From Clavelina lepadiformis (taxonomy: Eukaryota; Chordata; Ascidiacea; Aplousobranchia; Clavelinidae), in assembly GCF_947623445.1 (NCBI RefSeq), contig NC_135247.1:17920501-17984500 (forward strand): a DNA stretch of 64,000 nt. The letters are read 5' to 3'. Positions 45,592 through 59,500 of the stretch are shown in pieces. Every line of letters begins with the position of its first letter. Within the stretch, counting starts at the first letter, position 1. The position numbers and the translations under genes were made by a program. Under the pieces are notes generated by a model. It did not search any database, was not told where the DNA came from, and worked only from the letters and a program-made list of their open reading frames with translations.

Positions 45592-45709
45592 GTGTCGCGT
45601 GATTAAATGTGTCGCGTGATTAAATGTCCAAGTGATTATGTGTCGGTGATTATGTGTCGCGTGATTAAATGTCCAATTGATTAAGTGTCGCGTGATTAAG
45701 TGTCGGTAC
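45592..45709. repeat. Minisatellite of 14-17-bp units
   Basis: About eight units alternate between GTGTCGCGTGATTAAAT and shorter GTCCAAGTGATTAT or GTGTCGGTGATTAT variants. On the minus strand the units read CGCGACACATAATCAC-like, a phrase structure similar to the ACAAATTGGCCGNCG units in the arms of the foldback transposons at 28834-30265, though not the same sequence. Confidence 0.8.
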
Positions 45710-46240
45710 ACCGTTTTAAACCGGGATGTCGCTTCCGAGCGCGATGTCGTTTCCAACGTGGACCAAAGTAATGAGGCCACTCAGCACGATCGTTCGCTTC
45801 ACGGTAGTCATGCTCATCCGATGATTCGTTTGTATTCCTGGATTTACTATGCTGCGACTTTCGACAGTGGGACTTTCAACAAGAAAGGACGTCACAAAGA
45901 AAAAAGCAAACCCATCGATAGAATCCACACCGTCCAAGCGCTTAACATTCTGGTTATTTTAGACGCTAGATGGCGCATTTTCTTATTGAGACAAATGCAG
46001 CTTTGCTTCATGCAGAGTGCTGTAGAGATTGTGAACATGCAGAAGATGAGCAAAACTGTTCTGGCGGAGTCGATGCCTTTCACTGTGCAAACACAGACAT
46101 CAGTTAGTCTTACAACGGCGGGAACAAAAAACGATAAATGTAGGAAAAGAAGATGCATGAAAACGCCTCCAGCTAAGCATTGCATTCTGGGGAACTTTTT
46201 GCATCCTTGTTGGGTACGTTTCCCATTCTTAAAGAATTAA
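45677..46240 (+). other. GC-richer patch with overlapping open frames on both strands, unassigned
   Basis: A 187-codon ATG frame runs on the plus strand and an ATG frame of 97 codons (46185-45892) with three hydrophobic stretches runs on the minus strand. The patch is visibly richer in G and C than its surroundings. I recognise neither product. The plus frame begins inside the minisatellite, which argues against its stated start. This could be a decayed gene, an exon of an unrecognised gene, or chance openness caused by composition. Confidence 0.2.
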
Positions 46241-49200
46241 ATTCGTTTCGATATCCTTCTCCTTCTCTCATATATACTCAACGAGATCAAAAGATACAAT
46301 GCTACTAAACTCTGAAGAATATTCAGGTAAAACAAAGGGTGCTGGGTATATACGTAACTGGCGGCACTTACATTTTAATTAATATCAGTTTGATTGAGTC
46401 TAGCTGACATTCTCGATCCTAGTGTGAATACAGCTATAACTTTTACAGCTGCCTTTAACAGAAGAGCTAGCGGCGGTGAATTCTCTTGCAGAAATGCCTG
46501 TTCGTGATTTATCACTCGTTTAAATAATTGTTTTATTTCAGCCAATGGACGCTAGCTACGTAATTTGCATCGCTAACAGGGTTGAAATTTTGTAACTAGA
46601 TAACGTCCATTGGTTGAAATAAAATCCTTTGCCCTGGCAGTCGGATATGCGTTATGGGAAATGCTATTAGGCGTACATGTTCCTCACAACACCGGTTCAT
46701 CAAGGCACAGTATACATACTTTTGCCAACCTCAACACAATCCAAAGTTGCTTTAAACAGAAGCAGTTACATCAGAACTTTGTAATGGTATCTGAAAGAAT
46801 GACGACTATCTCCTTTGCGGATAATTTCGGAAAACATTCAAAAGGCAGAGTTACGTCTTTGTTGCGGTTTGTTTAAGGAAACCAGACACTTTAAAAAAAG
46901 TGAAACTTTTATAGAGATATCACTTTAACGATTCTTTTATCTTTTTATTGTTACAAGAACAAAAGGCTTTGGTTGGTCGCCAAATAAACCACATTATCGC
47001 ATCTTTTAAGCCGACTGAACAAATCTGTCGCTGTGGTACAGTATATAGCTTAATCCTACCGTATTGTAATTTTGCTAGATTAACTGTTTATTGAAAATTT
47101 TGAAAAAATATGTATTTCGCCATTATCATTTGTGTAGGAGTAGATACACTATAGCTGGTATACTTTTACTTTCGTGTTGAGCAATGTTGCAGTAATTTGA
47201 AGACGTTTGTAAATAGTGAAATGAAAGTGTATGTTTGTCGCTGGAAACAAATACTGACCAGAATCAACTAAAAGATGTCGGAAAAAATCATTCGCCGTTT
47301 TCTTCAAGACTGCAGACAAATTTCAGAAAGTACCTAACCAAAGTAATTATATTATAAAGCACTTAATTGTTAAAAAGTAGTTGAAAGATCAAACAGCATT
47401 TCATCACATCAAGATATACTTCATACGAGAGCAGTTTTAGTTGTTGACACGAAGGTGTAGCATCCTATGTCAACAATTTTGCTGCAATAAAATTAATTAC
47501 ACGTGGAAGTAAAAGCGTAGTGTTCTGTGATTACGTAACCATCGAAGAGCATCACAATGGTTAAGGGTCGGCTGATATTGAATAGCGTGCAATGGGGTAA
47601 TTTGTATTTCAACAGTCGACACAACCATTCATTTTGTTTAGACAGTTTACCACCGTTGCAACATTCTCGCTACTGCATGCTCCTGTTCCGCTCATTTGTC
47701 AAATGAAGGTTACTAACAGTAATAGTTTAGAGCAATTTTGGCCAATTAGCGTTGAATGAGCCGGCACGTGACGTTATGTCATAATTTATTGCCTTAGAGT
47801 TTGCCTCAAAATGACGTAATGGACACGCGGCGAGTTGGGTGTGATTGATTCTTAAAAATTAGCAAACTTGCATTGGCATAATCGTGGTGGTAGGAACTGG
47901 CCTATACAAGAAAGCGGTGCTTTGTAAAATGGCCAACTTTGATGACATAAAAGTCACATATTATGCCCATTGCCATGAAAGCACCCTTTCGACTGTGAGG
48001 CTGCGATGTTTATTTTAGCTTTCAGTACTTACTGCTTTGAAATAGTACACTTAACCATCACTTAAGAAGCTTTTTGGTGAACCAAGTCAAAAGAAAAACA
48101 AACTGATATGTTCCCGTATTTCATAGTGACGTCACAGAACGTAAAATCAGTGACGTTTGGAACAGCAGCCTTTTGAATGAAGAGGGCCGACACTGATGAC
48201 AGAAAATTTTTCTTAGAAGAAAAAAAAGCATTTCGATTTCATGTGAAGACTCTGATTAAGTTTACGTTCTTGAAATCCAAGGATTTTATCCAACCTACTT
48301 ATTCGACGTTGCGCAGTAGAAGAAGTTTCATTGTTGTCTTTGTGTAATGCGACGTCTTGTCATTGAGCTATTTCTACGAGTATTCAATCGGTCACGGTTC
48401 GGTACGTTGAGACGGTATTGTCTGCAAAGTATGACTTTACTATGAAAGTGGCGAAAGTTGTATTTGGCTTAACACTTATTACAGAAAAAATACAACCAAA
48501 ACGCTCGCTCAAACACTAAGAAACTTAATATTTTAATGACAGAAAATTGCCTACTTGCGATTACGGTAAAAATCCGGTTTATAAGATTGTTGAGAACTTT
48601 TACGTCTTATTATTTTGGATAAAGGTTAGATTAGGGCTGTACACCAAAACAGCAGACGACTAATTTGAAGTATCAAATGGGATTTGGAAGTTTTTGATTT
48701 TATAGATGAGGGCGTAGTAAAATAGCTGGTTGTTCATAGGTTTACGGTATCTGGCAGTTACATTTGGACTTGGTTCAATATAAATTATTTGCAGTTTTAC
48801 TTGACACACATATTGTATAAAATAAACTAATATACAGTTGTCTTAGGTTCTATTACCATGCGACGAAAACTCCTCAGCGTTATGCTTCAAAATACGTCAT
48901 AGGTAAGTTGGAAAAACTTTCGCCAGAATGACATCATGACAGGGGTCACGTGCCTTGAACAGTTTTCAGACCGGTGAGTAATGCAGATGGGTTGGAGATA
49001 CGAGAAAGTTTTTCTAAGGGTCACAAAAGACTGTTCAGTAAACAAAGCGATACCGTGTGTCGTGCGTTGTGTGCCCGTAGTCGTTTTTGCCGGCGGTTAA
49101 GAAGTTCTTTTGTTAATTACTGGTAAGAAGTAGTCATTACAACATGCAGAACGAGAACAGAGCAAGTGATTTGTTTTTTGAGGTTTAACTCGAAAAGGCG

Positions 49201-50576
49201 CCGAGTTCGGTTTAGATTTCACAAAGTTAGTTGTAGTGCTTTAATCTGTAGTATTATAAGACAGGTACAAGCTATCAGTAGTTTGACATGTTCATTCAGG
49301 CTACGCTTCAAAGAAATTGAAACTGCTTGATAAATAGTCTTTGGAGTATAGGCATTAAATCATCGTACTATACTACTTGCTAAAACACACTGAACGGTTT
49401 CACAGGATGTTAAATATTTATTACCGTTTTATTAGGAATAGTTATAGCTTCGCTTGTTTACCGTACTAAGTCCGTTGAAGATAAACCTTTTACAGCTTTA
49501 GAAACCATGTCTCGAACTGTAACTACAGAACACAACTATTGGGACTATTTTATAACACCGCTCCCTTAATACCATCGCACTTTTCCATTTCTCGCTAAAT
49601 GGAAGAAAACGAAGCGAAATGATTGAATAGCTTTGTTCTTTAGAAAGTCGTCTTATACGTTTGTGTGATTGATTAGCTGTTTGTAGTAAAAGTCGTCTGC
49701 TGGGATGAATAATGATGTCACAAACGGATATGTCATACGCTTTACGTTCATCGACTTGAACTGAATTTTTATTTCGTTTCCTTAGATTGTGAGCAAGTGT
49801 TCTGTCAGCAATTCTTCATTGCGGAACACTTTCTTTCACGGCTGAGTAATTTCAAACATTAATGAAGCGCATTAAGTAGCTAAGTCATGTTACACTGAGT
49901 TGTATTACCCAATTGTTGCTAATGTTGAAATGTTAAAGATTTGTGTTAAAGATTTGTTTGTGTCTGGCCGACCTACCGGATCAGAAAATGCTATGATAAA
50001 GAACTTATTTTCAATTACAGTATTGTAATATGACCTGAGAGTCGGTCAGGAGAGTGAAACTTCTACTGTAATTTTAAAGAAACTTTTACTGGATATACCT
50101 TTGCAACTGTTACGCAACAACAACTTAGAGCAACACCTCTGTTCTCACGAATCGTTGTGTACCGGATTTATCGATAAAGCATGCGGTTTGTGGAACTCCT
50201 GTGCAACGCAGTTTTGATAAAGGCTGCCTTGTAACGCCTGCTGCTTTGCGGTTGACATTATCGACTTGAAACTTATGAAATGCGGGTGTAACTGGGCACG
50301 ATTTTCTCGGGAGGGTTATTCGAGTTTTATCAGTATCTTTAGCTGGAAATAAAGTTAAACTTTGTTTTATTTGCAGGAACGTAAGATCGTCTATAGAGCT
50401 AAGCAACAACAGCATAACTTTGTCTTTAATGTAGATGTTTTTAATTTTGATTCAACGGCTTAGGAAAGACGTGAACCCATTACTTTGATTCTGTACCAAC
50501 GCTGTAGGTTTGGATGCTTTGGAATAACTGGTCGGATGTTTCGGTGTGAACTGTGGAAGTGGATGTTGAAAAACAA
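46241..50576 (+). other. Upstream region of the tensin-like gene
   Basis: This 4.3-kb stretch has no coding sequence that I can support. The right part (from about 48800) presumably contains the promoter and 5' UTR for the exon starting at 50577. An in-frame TGA at 50547-50549, 28 bases before the ATG, shows that the reading frame does not continue upstream. Confidence 0.45.
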
Positions 50577-53500
50577 ATGGAACTAAAACTTTCCCTCAAC
50601 ACCAGGCCCCTTTCTTACCCCGCTTCCCTGCCCAGTTCCGCTCCCACTTCCCCGGTGTCCTCCTCTTGTTGTCACTGTACCGCGATTTCAAAGAGCACAT
50701 CAGCGCTCTTCCAGTCTGGAGACAGAAGCACAAGCTCTTCCTCGGGCAGCTCTTCCTCGAGGTCACGGAGAAGTTGGCGTGACCTCAGAAGATTTCCTCG
50801 TTTAAACTGGTCCGTTTTCAGGAGGAAAGATTCGTCCGGAAATAAACCGAAGTTTGCTCCACGTTCGGACCCCAGCTCCCGGACACCGACACCTAAGCCA
50901 CGAACGAAAACGAAACCAACCTCCTGGACATACATACAGAACTGGGACACATTTGGGAACACTGTAGAAACGGAAGATCCCTTGGTTCACCAATCACCCT
51001 CCGGCTCTCAAGGTAGTTTGTTCCCAAACAAGAAGACGGAAATCTTCACAATGGTTCCGGCCGGAGGAGCGTCGCCTTGCCTATGCAACAACCGAGGTTC
51101 GGTCGAATCCAAACCTGCTACTCAAAATTGTTTGGGTTCGGCTCGCTTAAGGGAGATGGTCTTAAATAAAAGCGTCAGCCCTTCTCGTAGAAAATCGGAG
51201 AATAAAGTTTGTAAGTTATAAGTTATGTTGTTATGAAAAATGGTTTTGTGGTAATATTGTTTAACGGTAAATTATCTATAGTCGTTTTATGAACCGTTTC
51301 GAGCCAAACGCATCAACGCAAAATTCTTGCGGTTTTAGAGAATATTTTCCGCACGCTGTCGCTAAAGCGTTGTAGATCGGAAAATTGCAAAAACTATAAC
51401 AAGGATGAAAGCATTAAGCAACGTAACCAAGTACAAATCTACAGTAGAAAGATTAAGATGAAGCATTTCCTACCTTGGGGCCAGGCTGCAGCCCAAAATT
51501 GGATTTGGACCAACTGTTATAATTTTCTTCTTGTTTTGAAGCGTTCTTTAGCCTGATGTACACTATAGTGCTGCCGCCTGAAACACCACGAGAGACGTTT
51601 GTTTTCTTACAGCCAATAGGCTACTTGAGCCCAAGGAAACACTTAGGAACGATTAATTACTTCCGAAACATCGTTTAATGATGTTTGATCGACAAACTTG
51701 TATGACGTCGAATCAACTTCGTCCACACAGTCAAGTTTCCGACCCACTGCGGTTCGTATATGAACTGATGTCTGATACTTGTTATACTTTGACATTCAAC
51801 ACCTTTTACTAACTTGCGTTTTATTTTATTTTAATCGCGTCGCTGATCTGTTAATTAATAAAGTGACGCAAGCGCGACTTTAGTATAACTTTCCGTCGCT
51901 GTCAAGACACACGCTTTAGTAGCCACAACGAGATTTGATGTCGCATCCTCCGATGCAGTGATCAGTCTACACTACACGCTGACCGCTGTTAAAAGCATTC
52001 GGTCATATTTGATAGCTGTGGCCACTCAGACACTATCTATTCGAGAACAAGATGAACAGCAAACAGATCCGCATTCCTACGCGTTGTCAGGCCTAGTACA
52101 GATCAGTAAACACTTGTTAAGAGCAATTGACTTATACCGCGCTGGAGTAACCTCGTGGTAAATGTAAAAAGATGTTTCAACTCACTATTTCGATAACATA
52201 TCGGAGGTGAATTTATCGTTAGTTTCAAAGAGATGCCCTTGTGACTCTAAAAATCTCTCTACATATTGCTGTCGTACACAGAGAGAGCTGAAGGTTGAGT
52301 TTTGTAACTGCTTCTCTAGATTTATCAATTTATGCTACGTTCAGGCTGCTGTTTGTGATATGATTGTGCTCTCATCGAGGCAATTAGGCAATGGCTGCCA
52401 ATGCAACCCAAAATAAAGGTGGAAATATAAATCTAAGTTAAAATAGAGCCTAAAAATAACACATTCCAGTGCCATGACGTAACCAATTTTGGTGGTCACA
52501 GTAGAACCATCCAAGCGTAAACTGGCAACGCCGCGGGCCCATAAGATAAGTATGGTGTTGTTTAGAAATTTGCGGTATCATGCTATTTTGCCAAGCGTGG
52601 AAACAGGCCTTGCGTAGGAACTCTATAATTTTTTCAGGCGCAGAAACCTAGTTCGTCTGCGGCTTAGTGAAAGAATTCGTCTTTTTACCGGGCGCAATTC
52701 TTGTGGTCGAAATAGCTTCGTTGTTAATAGACTGGTACATGCAAGAAAATTGACAGCAGTGTTAGGTTTGAATTCATGTTTCGGGAAAGTTCTTTGCAAA
52801 ACCAGAGTCACTGAAAGTTCTAAATGCGAATTAAAGTGTTTCTTGCTGACTACATTTACCGACCTGATGTGTTAAGTTGCAGCATTGTTTGCGCAAGGAC
52901 CAGGTTCACAGCGAGTAAAGCTTGCGGTGCGTCCATTGACAACATTGGTACAACCACGAGTCGCTTAATCAAAGTCGTAGGCTTGGTGGAATGTGCATAT
53001 ATGGTTTAAATATCTACTGCCTGACCCTCATCGCCGTACGCCAGGAAACCTTAAGATATGTTAAGATAATATGTACAGTGTTTTCATTGAGAGTTTGCTT
53101 AGCGTCGCCCTAAGCTGTGCAAGCAATAGGCTGAAAAACTTCCTGCGAATTTACGACTCCATATACGATTTGCTCTGTGGTTATAAGAATACTTTTAAGT
53201 TATTGCCGATAAAAAACATTGATCCAATATTAACTTGGTGAATTCGTAACTTAAGTTGTTTGCCGCAATTCATGCGTTATATGTTTATTTGTCTATGTGT
53301 TTGTGCTTTGGCAATTGTAAAGAACATTTTCGGTGTGCAGCCTTGTTCTCGGCTACATTGCTTTCAACTTGTCTGTTTTGTTTTTGTCGATTTCTTTATG
53401 ACCCACTACGTCACTTCTGCCCACATTCTTAACGTACCAAGTTGTATTGTGTAGGAAACGAGAATTTCGTGTGACCTATTTTACCCGAACCGGTTTATGC

Positions 53501-56500
53501 AAACTTTCAAAAAATGAACAGAGAAAAACTCAATCGATCTTGTGGTGCAGAAAATCGGATTTGCCGCACTTTTGAGATCCGTCGTTTTACGAGTTAATTG
53601 AAGTTCGAATACCGCGGACATCGCGATTGTAATGCTTCTACTGTTTATCTTTCTCCTATTTTTAATGTCTATTTATAAGTATTTACCTCCCATAACTTTG
53701 CAGTGTACATTATGATACTATCGCTTTCTCCATAACCTTGACAGGGACACGGGCGGTCTAAATGTAATCGTTTTTACAATTACGTTTGTCCACATAGGCG
53801 AGGGCGCCAGGTGGAAGCTCGATTCAAACAGGACCGGTAGTAACTTAAACTTAATTATCTTAAATCCATTGAAGCACTGCTAAGCTGGAAGCTCTCGAAA
53901 TGCCTTTGCTTCTAATGTTTTTGTAGCGCATTAAGTAACGTAACAGTAGAACGACCGGTTATTGATTTGTTTTTTCAACTCTCGGGCAGTTTCTAGTCGA
54001 TTTGATACGGAATGACGTTAGTTACATGTTACCTTGTTACCTTTAGTTGAGTCGGAGCGTAGGTGACACAGACAGGTAGTAAAATTACGTTAAATAGCTA
54101 TCAGACGGCCATGGCATGTTCTTGGGCGTAGATAACCCTTAAACAGCAACGAACATTGTTGTATTATGACAAGCTGTCCCTGATAAGGAAGCTAACATCA
54201 GCAAACTGTCAGAAGCGCCATGATAAACGTATAATACGTCGATGAATCAGTTAACGGGAAAATTAAACGATTTCATAACCATAATATATAAGACGTTAAG
54301 TTCCTATATCGCAATGTTATTACCATATGCAATATCAGAATATGGTAAAGCTTTGTACCTACACTGAAGCATTGTTTTGATTCAAATCCTTGTAGCTAAG
54401 TGCCTTTGACCTTCACCTGAAACCGTCATATACTACTTTATGGATGCATTAAAACTTAGGACAAACGTGTTTAGGGATTTAAGTATTTTATTTTAAGATT
54501 GCATTTAACTAAACTAAGGATGATTTTCAATTTAAACGGTAAGGTCTCTGTGGAAAGAAGCACCATGCACAATTGCACTTAGACAAACAGGACAGAACGA
54601 GCGATTGTAATCGATAACCTTTTGAACGATTGGCTGAAACAGAATCAGCTGCGACCATTTCGCAACCTAAGTTTTGAGCAATTCTTTTGTTTTTCCGCTT
54701 TTATTCTATTTCATTCGCGTAATTAATTAATCGCTTCGGGCAGATATAGGATTAGATTAAAAACAGCTTCTCAATTCTCCTGCTAGTTGCAATCCGGCTT
54801 TCTAGGCTGCAAAGTTTTAGTCCGATGTTGCGGTAGTTATTCTTCTGGAAAGATGACTTTACACCTGCCTAATTTATCGACTGTTCACTTTCTTTTGTAG
54901 AACTGTCAGCAATTGGTCAGCAGATGACAGACAGCTTTTCTTCCCACGCCACAGCGAGTTTGTTGTCGGCGAAAATAGGCCGAGTGTAGAGTTGGAGAAA
55001 TCACGACATGTTTTTAGTTAACTGAAGTTAATAATATTACTAAACATTGTACACGTTGGTAGTTAATTCCTTTAGTTATTGTTTTAGTTATAATTATATG
55101 TAAACTTACCTCATTCAATTTCATTTAGCCTGGTGATCTTTTTAGCACTTTTATGTTTTCTCGACATTAAATACAATTTTGCCCGATGAGCGACACGACA
55201 CATCCGTCGCTTAGTGACTCCGGTGAGTATCGAACCTATCACCTTCGTGTCCACTTCGTGCTCCACTATACCCCTTTGTTTAGGATTTGAGCTACGTATT
55301 ATGATACAGATTATTAAACGATTGCCCCAAACACAAGCGATGTACAATTTTGTTGCATTTGCAATTAAAAGGAATTTTTTTTACAAAATATCTGCCATTT
55401 TCAGTTGATATAATATGGTTTTGTAGCTGTATTTTCGTAATCGATGTTGTTTATACGTTTTCCACTCGGAATGCATTCGTTTAACTTGACATTTATGGGA
55501 GAGAAAAAGCTGCAAGCTTTCACCAAATAAGCATTGAAGATATTCTGACAATATCCCACACATACTGTAGTATTATATCCTCAGACTTAAAAATGCGACT
55601 GTTTTTCCGTGTAAAACGTTATGGTGCTATCATCCGCTCATTTTGGTTAAGATTTCAATGTTTTACAGATGTTCCTCGTTCTCCGGGACCACTAGATGGC
55701 AGCCTCTATGCCCAGGTCAAGAAGTGCAGAAGGAGCGGGAAATCCCCATCGCCCCAGTCCATCAACAGGTGCAGAATGCTCTGATGACTCTGCAATAAAC
55801 TTGCGCGAAAAATTGCAAACACGTTGAAAGTTATCGTGATTTTGTTTTATCATAAACGATTTTGTTCTTATTATGACGTAACACACACTTTAAATTTAGA
55901 ACCTAATCTAGGCTACGCTTATATGTTGAGTTTAACCTTTGACCTCTTTTTTCAGAGGTTACTATTCCGCCGATGAGCTCAATTCGGACTTGCTGCATCA
56001 GCATTCGATCTCAGGTATCTCGCTTGTTTCTCTTCTCCAAGGCAGTCGTGCGGCTCGACCTTAATTTTTCTCCTTCTTTGCGCAGGATCCGATAATACGG
56101 ACTCTTTTAGAGACAAGGATCGATCCTCCTGCGAAGTTCAAACCACCTCCGACGAAGAAGACAAATCTCCTCTCATTAAACCTGTGACGTCATCTGCACT
56201 TCGAGAGCTGGATTTGTTACGTGACGTCAACACTTCTGTGACGTTGACGTCGGTGAATTACGTGGTAAATGAAAGCAGATACCAGACTATCGCCACCGCG
56301 ATGGAGGAATCGGAAATCAGAAAGGAAGAGGACGAGGAAGCGGTAGTTATCCGGGATGCTCAAGTACAAGGCGATATGGTGACGACATCGCCCGATGCAG
56401 GGGACAATTTTGCTGATGAAAACACTACGTTTGTGACGTCACAAAGCGCTGATTGGTGTTCAAGTATATTGAGTTCAAGTGATGAGGAAGAACATATTGG

Positions 56501-59500
56501 CGGAAACTCCGGGATGGAAGATCAGAGTGAAGTTGGTCGGTGAGTTTGCGTTTCTTCACTTATAAGTAGTTTCTTTCTTGATCGTATCCGCGACTCCGAC
56601 ACAATGTTCCTAACATACGCTATCAAGTCATAACAAGACCCGAAATCGTGTAAAACATATTCAAGTCTGTGGTTGTGCCCGTGTATGCGGTGTTTCCTTG
56701 GTAACGCTCTGAATGTTTCAACGAGATTGTTCGTTGGGGAACGATCTGCTTGGATAAGTTTCTGTAAAGGCTTTAAAGGTTGAGTTCTATGGACTTTCTA
56801 AATAACTTTCGGGTTGACAGGTATTTGTTAATATACCTTATTAGTTTGCTGCCCGGTTATTGGCTTTCGTTTGTTGCATCTTGTGCTTTCACGTGTTGTC
56901 ACTTGTTATAGCGCTACACGCAGCAATAAGAGTGGTTAGGTGTTTCATGTTATTGACTTATTTGGAAAAGATGGCTTTGTGTAAATCTATGATGCATTGA
57001 TGGGCAAAATCATGATTGTCATAAGCAATTTACCGTGACGGGTGTGTAATGAAATCTAATAGAATTTTAAATTGAAGCTTGAGCGGTTGTTTTTCTCAGG
57101 CGATACCTTTGTCACTTTCGTCGCTGTCATTTTGTGAGCTGACCTGTTTGGAAATTTATAAAAACCTGTGAAACTTAAACTTGAATTTCATAATTTCTGA
57201 AAACGTCTTTAAAAGCTGTGTCACTTATTTGCGTATTCTGCTGTTTACAATTATAGAAGGGTTCTTACAAGCTTGTGGTGCGCAGATCTTAAACGTAAAA
57301 GATTTAAATGCAAGCTTTCAAACGTTTCAAGCATTTCCATAGCGACTTAAATTAGCATGGTTTCATTGAATATTAATTGCTCAAACAACACTCAGAGATT
57401 AGAAGTTCATCACGCGTTAATGTGGTAAGAAGTCGATAACCGCTAGTTGGAGCTACTGAATCTCAGGCGTTGCTACGTGAAGCTTGACATCTCGTGTCAA
57501 TTTTAAACACAAGTCTTGCTTTTACTATACCTTGACTTAACCAAAACCATATAATGACCTAAATATACCTCTATAGGTGAAGCAGAAATGTTGTGAACGT
57601 TTTTCCAAATATAGCACACACTTCCTTTATATGGTCGACAGTTGTCAGCGATATTGCAACATTTTACACCTTTGAAGACAATGGAATCGCGTTTACGACG
57701 ATCGTTTGAAATTTGATCCGACTTTCACCTTTTGATCTTGCAGTCACGTCATTGTTACGAAACAGTCGTCAGCGTGTATACATCGAGGTCATATAAAGAT
57801 CTAAGTTTTTGTTTATGTGTCCGCAGTATTATCGAAGATTGCAGTGTATTTGAAAACCGCAGGATCTCAACCAACAATAGGGTTTCTGTGGTAATGTCTG
57901 CTTGTCTCTACATCGCTGGATTTCCAAAGCAAAACCGATGTCATTGTTTTTGGTAATGTTCGTTTTGTAAAATTGTGTCTTAAATAGTCAGGTTTCCTGT
58001 GTTGCTTTTCTGCGCGTGTTTAGGCAACATCTGTTGGTGGAAAATGCGCTAACTGGCTCTTCAGTTAATTGGTATGTGTAGGATATACTTTGCCCATATT
58101 TGGTGAAAATAGAGTTGACAAACATTGCCTCAGGAAAACAACTTAAAATCTACTAACGTTCTTGCTCTTCCTTGCAATTATTGCTTCACAGAGGCTTGCA
58201 ACTAAATCATTTCTATTCTTAATAAACTATTAGACGGTTTTGAAAATTTAAATGGAAACCATTAATTCACATTAGTAGCTGGAGTAGCTGAATAAAGGGC
58301 ATATAGAAAAGGAGTTATGTTAAAAGTAATTTTAGCCGGTTTGGTAGACCACGCTGTCTTAGCCGGTTGTTATATGAATAATACACGATTTTAATCATTG
58401 GACATAGTCTAAGTAACAAGATGTGAATTATCCGTGAACCCTCATGTTAAGTTTCCTGTTTACCCAACGACATGTTTATAGTCTTAACTTCGCAAACATC
58501 TTTACTAGCTTTGTGGGAATTTTGGGAAACGTGTTTCAATACTTTCACAACATCAACACGTTGCGGAATGTTTACTGTTAGTTTGTGAAATATTTGAAAT
58601 ATTTACTCCTTTTTCGAAAAGTTCGCTTTCCAAACAAAATCCATCCTGTATTAAAATCGCTGGCGCATGATTTAATAAAATTCTTTTATCATTTTATTCA
58701 TCAGCGTGACATGTTTTTTGTTTCGTCACAATCACCTAATGTTCTGTGACTGATAATATTCAGTTCCAAGTAAACGGATTTAATGCATTTTGATAACGAA
58801 AAAGGCAGGCTCAAGTCGTTTTTCTCCGATAAATCGATACCTGATGTCATCATTTTAAACTCAAAAAGCGTTTCTTGTCTCATGCAGTGGCGTTTACATG
58901 TACGAGAGCAAAGGTTGATCTTATCTGAAATACTTAATAATTCAGCTGCACCAACCACCGAAGATTGTTTTTTCGCAGCATAATTACATCCTGAAAGTTG
59001 GGAAAAAGTGCGAGGGTTGTTTGTGACCTCACAATTGCATGTCCTTGGCATTTTTGGCATTTCAATGAATGCCAAGTTCCGCATTTGGGAAGCTTTAAAA
59101 GCTCAGTTCGAAGCAGCAGCGTATTCATTCATATTTGAGTAGATGCAGCATTGAGATGATATGTGCATTAAAGTTTAACTTATTAGTTGTACAAGATTAA
59201 TCAAATGCAAACAACGCTCTACTATCTACAAAATGTTTATTATGATGTTTTTTTCTTGTGTTGTTAAACCAGAAACTGGCTTAAACCTTTGGCCTTAGAC
59301 GTTGGTTAGATTGTACTCAACTATAATGCCGATTTAAGGTTATGTGAGCTTTTTCCAACACCGCCATGATTAATACAATAAACTGCATAAAACAAAGCTG
59401 ATTTCCCGCAAGCAGTGCACGATGCTGTCGCTCGCAGTAGCAAGCTTAAGCTACCGTCGTTGTTGGTCTAGCAGCTAATTAATTGCGAAATGTGGCGTTT

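Noticed and set aside
45375..46185. Seven-transmembrane receptor on the minus strand
   Set aside because: Hydrophobic stretches occur in separate frames and none of the receptor signature motifs is readable; joining them would be speculation.
50125..50415. 96-codon minus-strand ATG frame just upstream of the tensin start
   Set aside because: No domain is recognisable and it overlaps the likely promoter or 5' UTR of the tensin exon on the other strand.
58701..59084. 127-codon minus-strand ATG frame inside the tensin intron
   Set aside because: It has no recognisable domain, signal peptide or splice context, and shorter frames are open on the opposite strand in the same place. It may be a chance frame.
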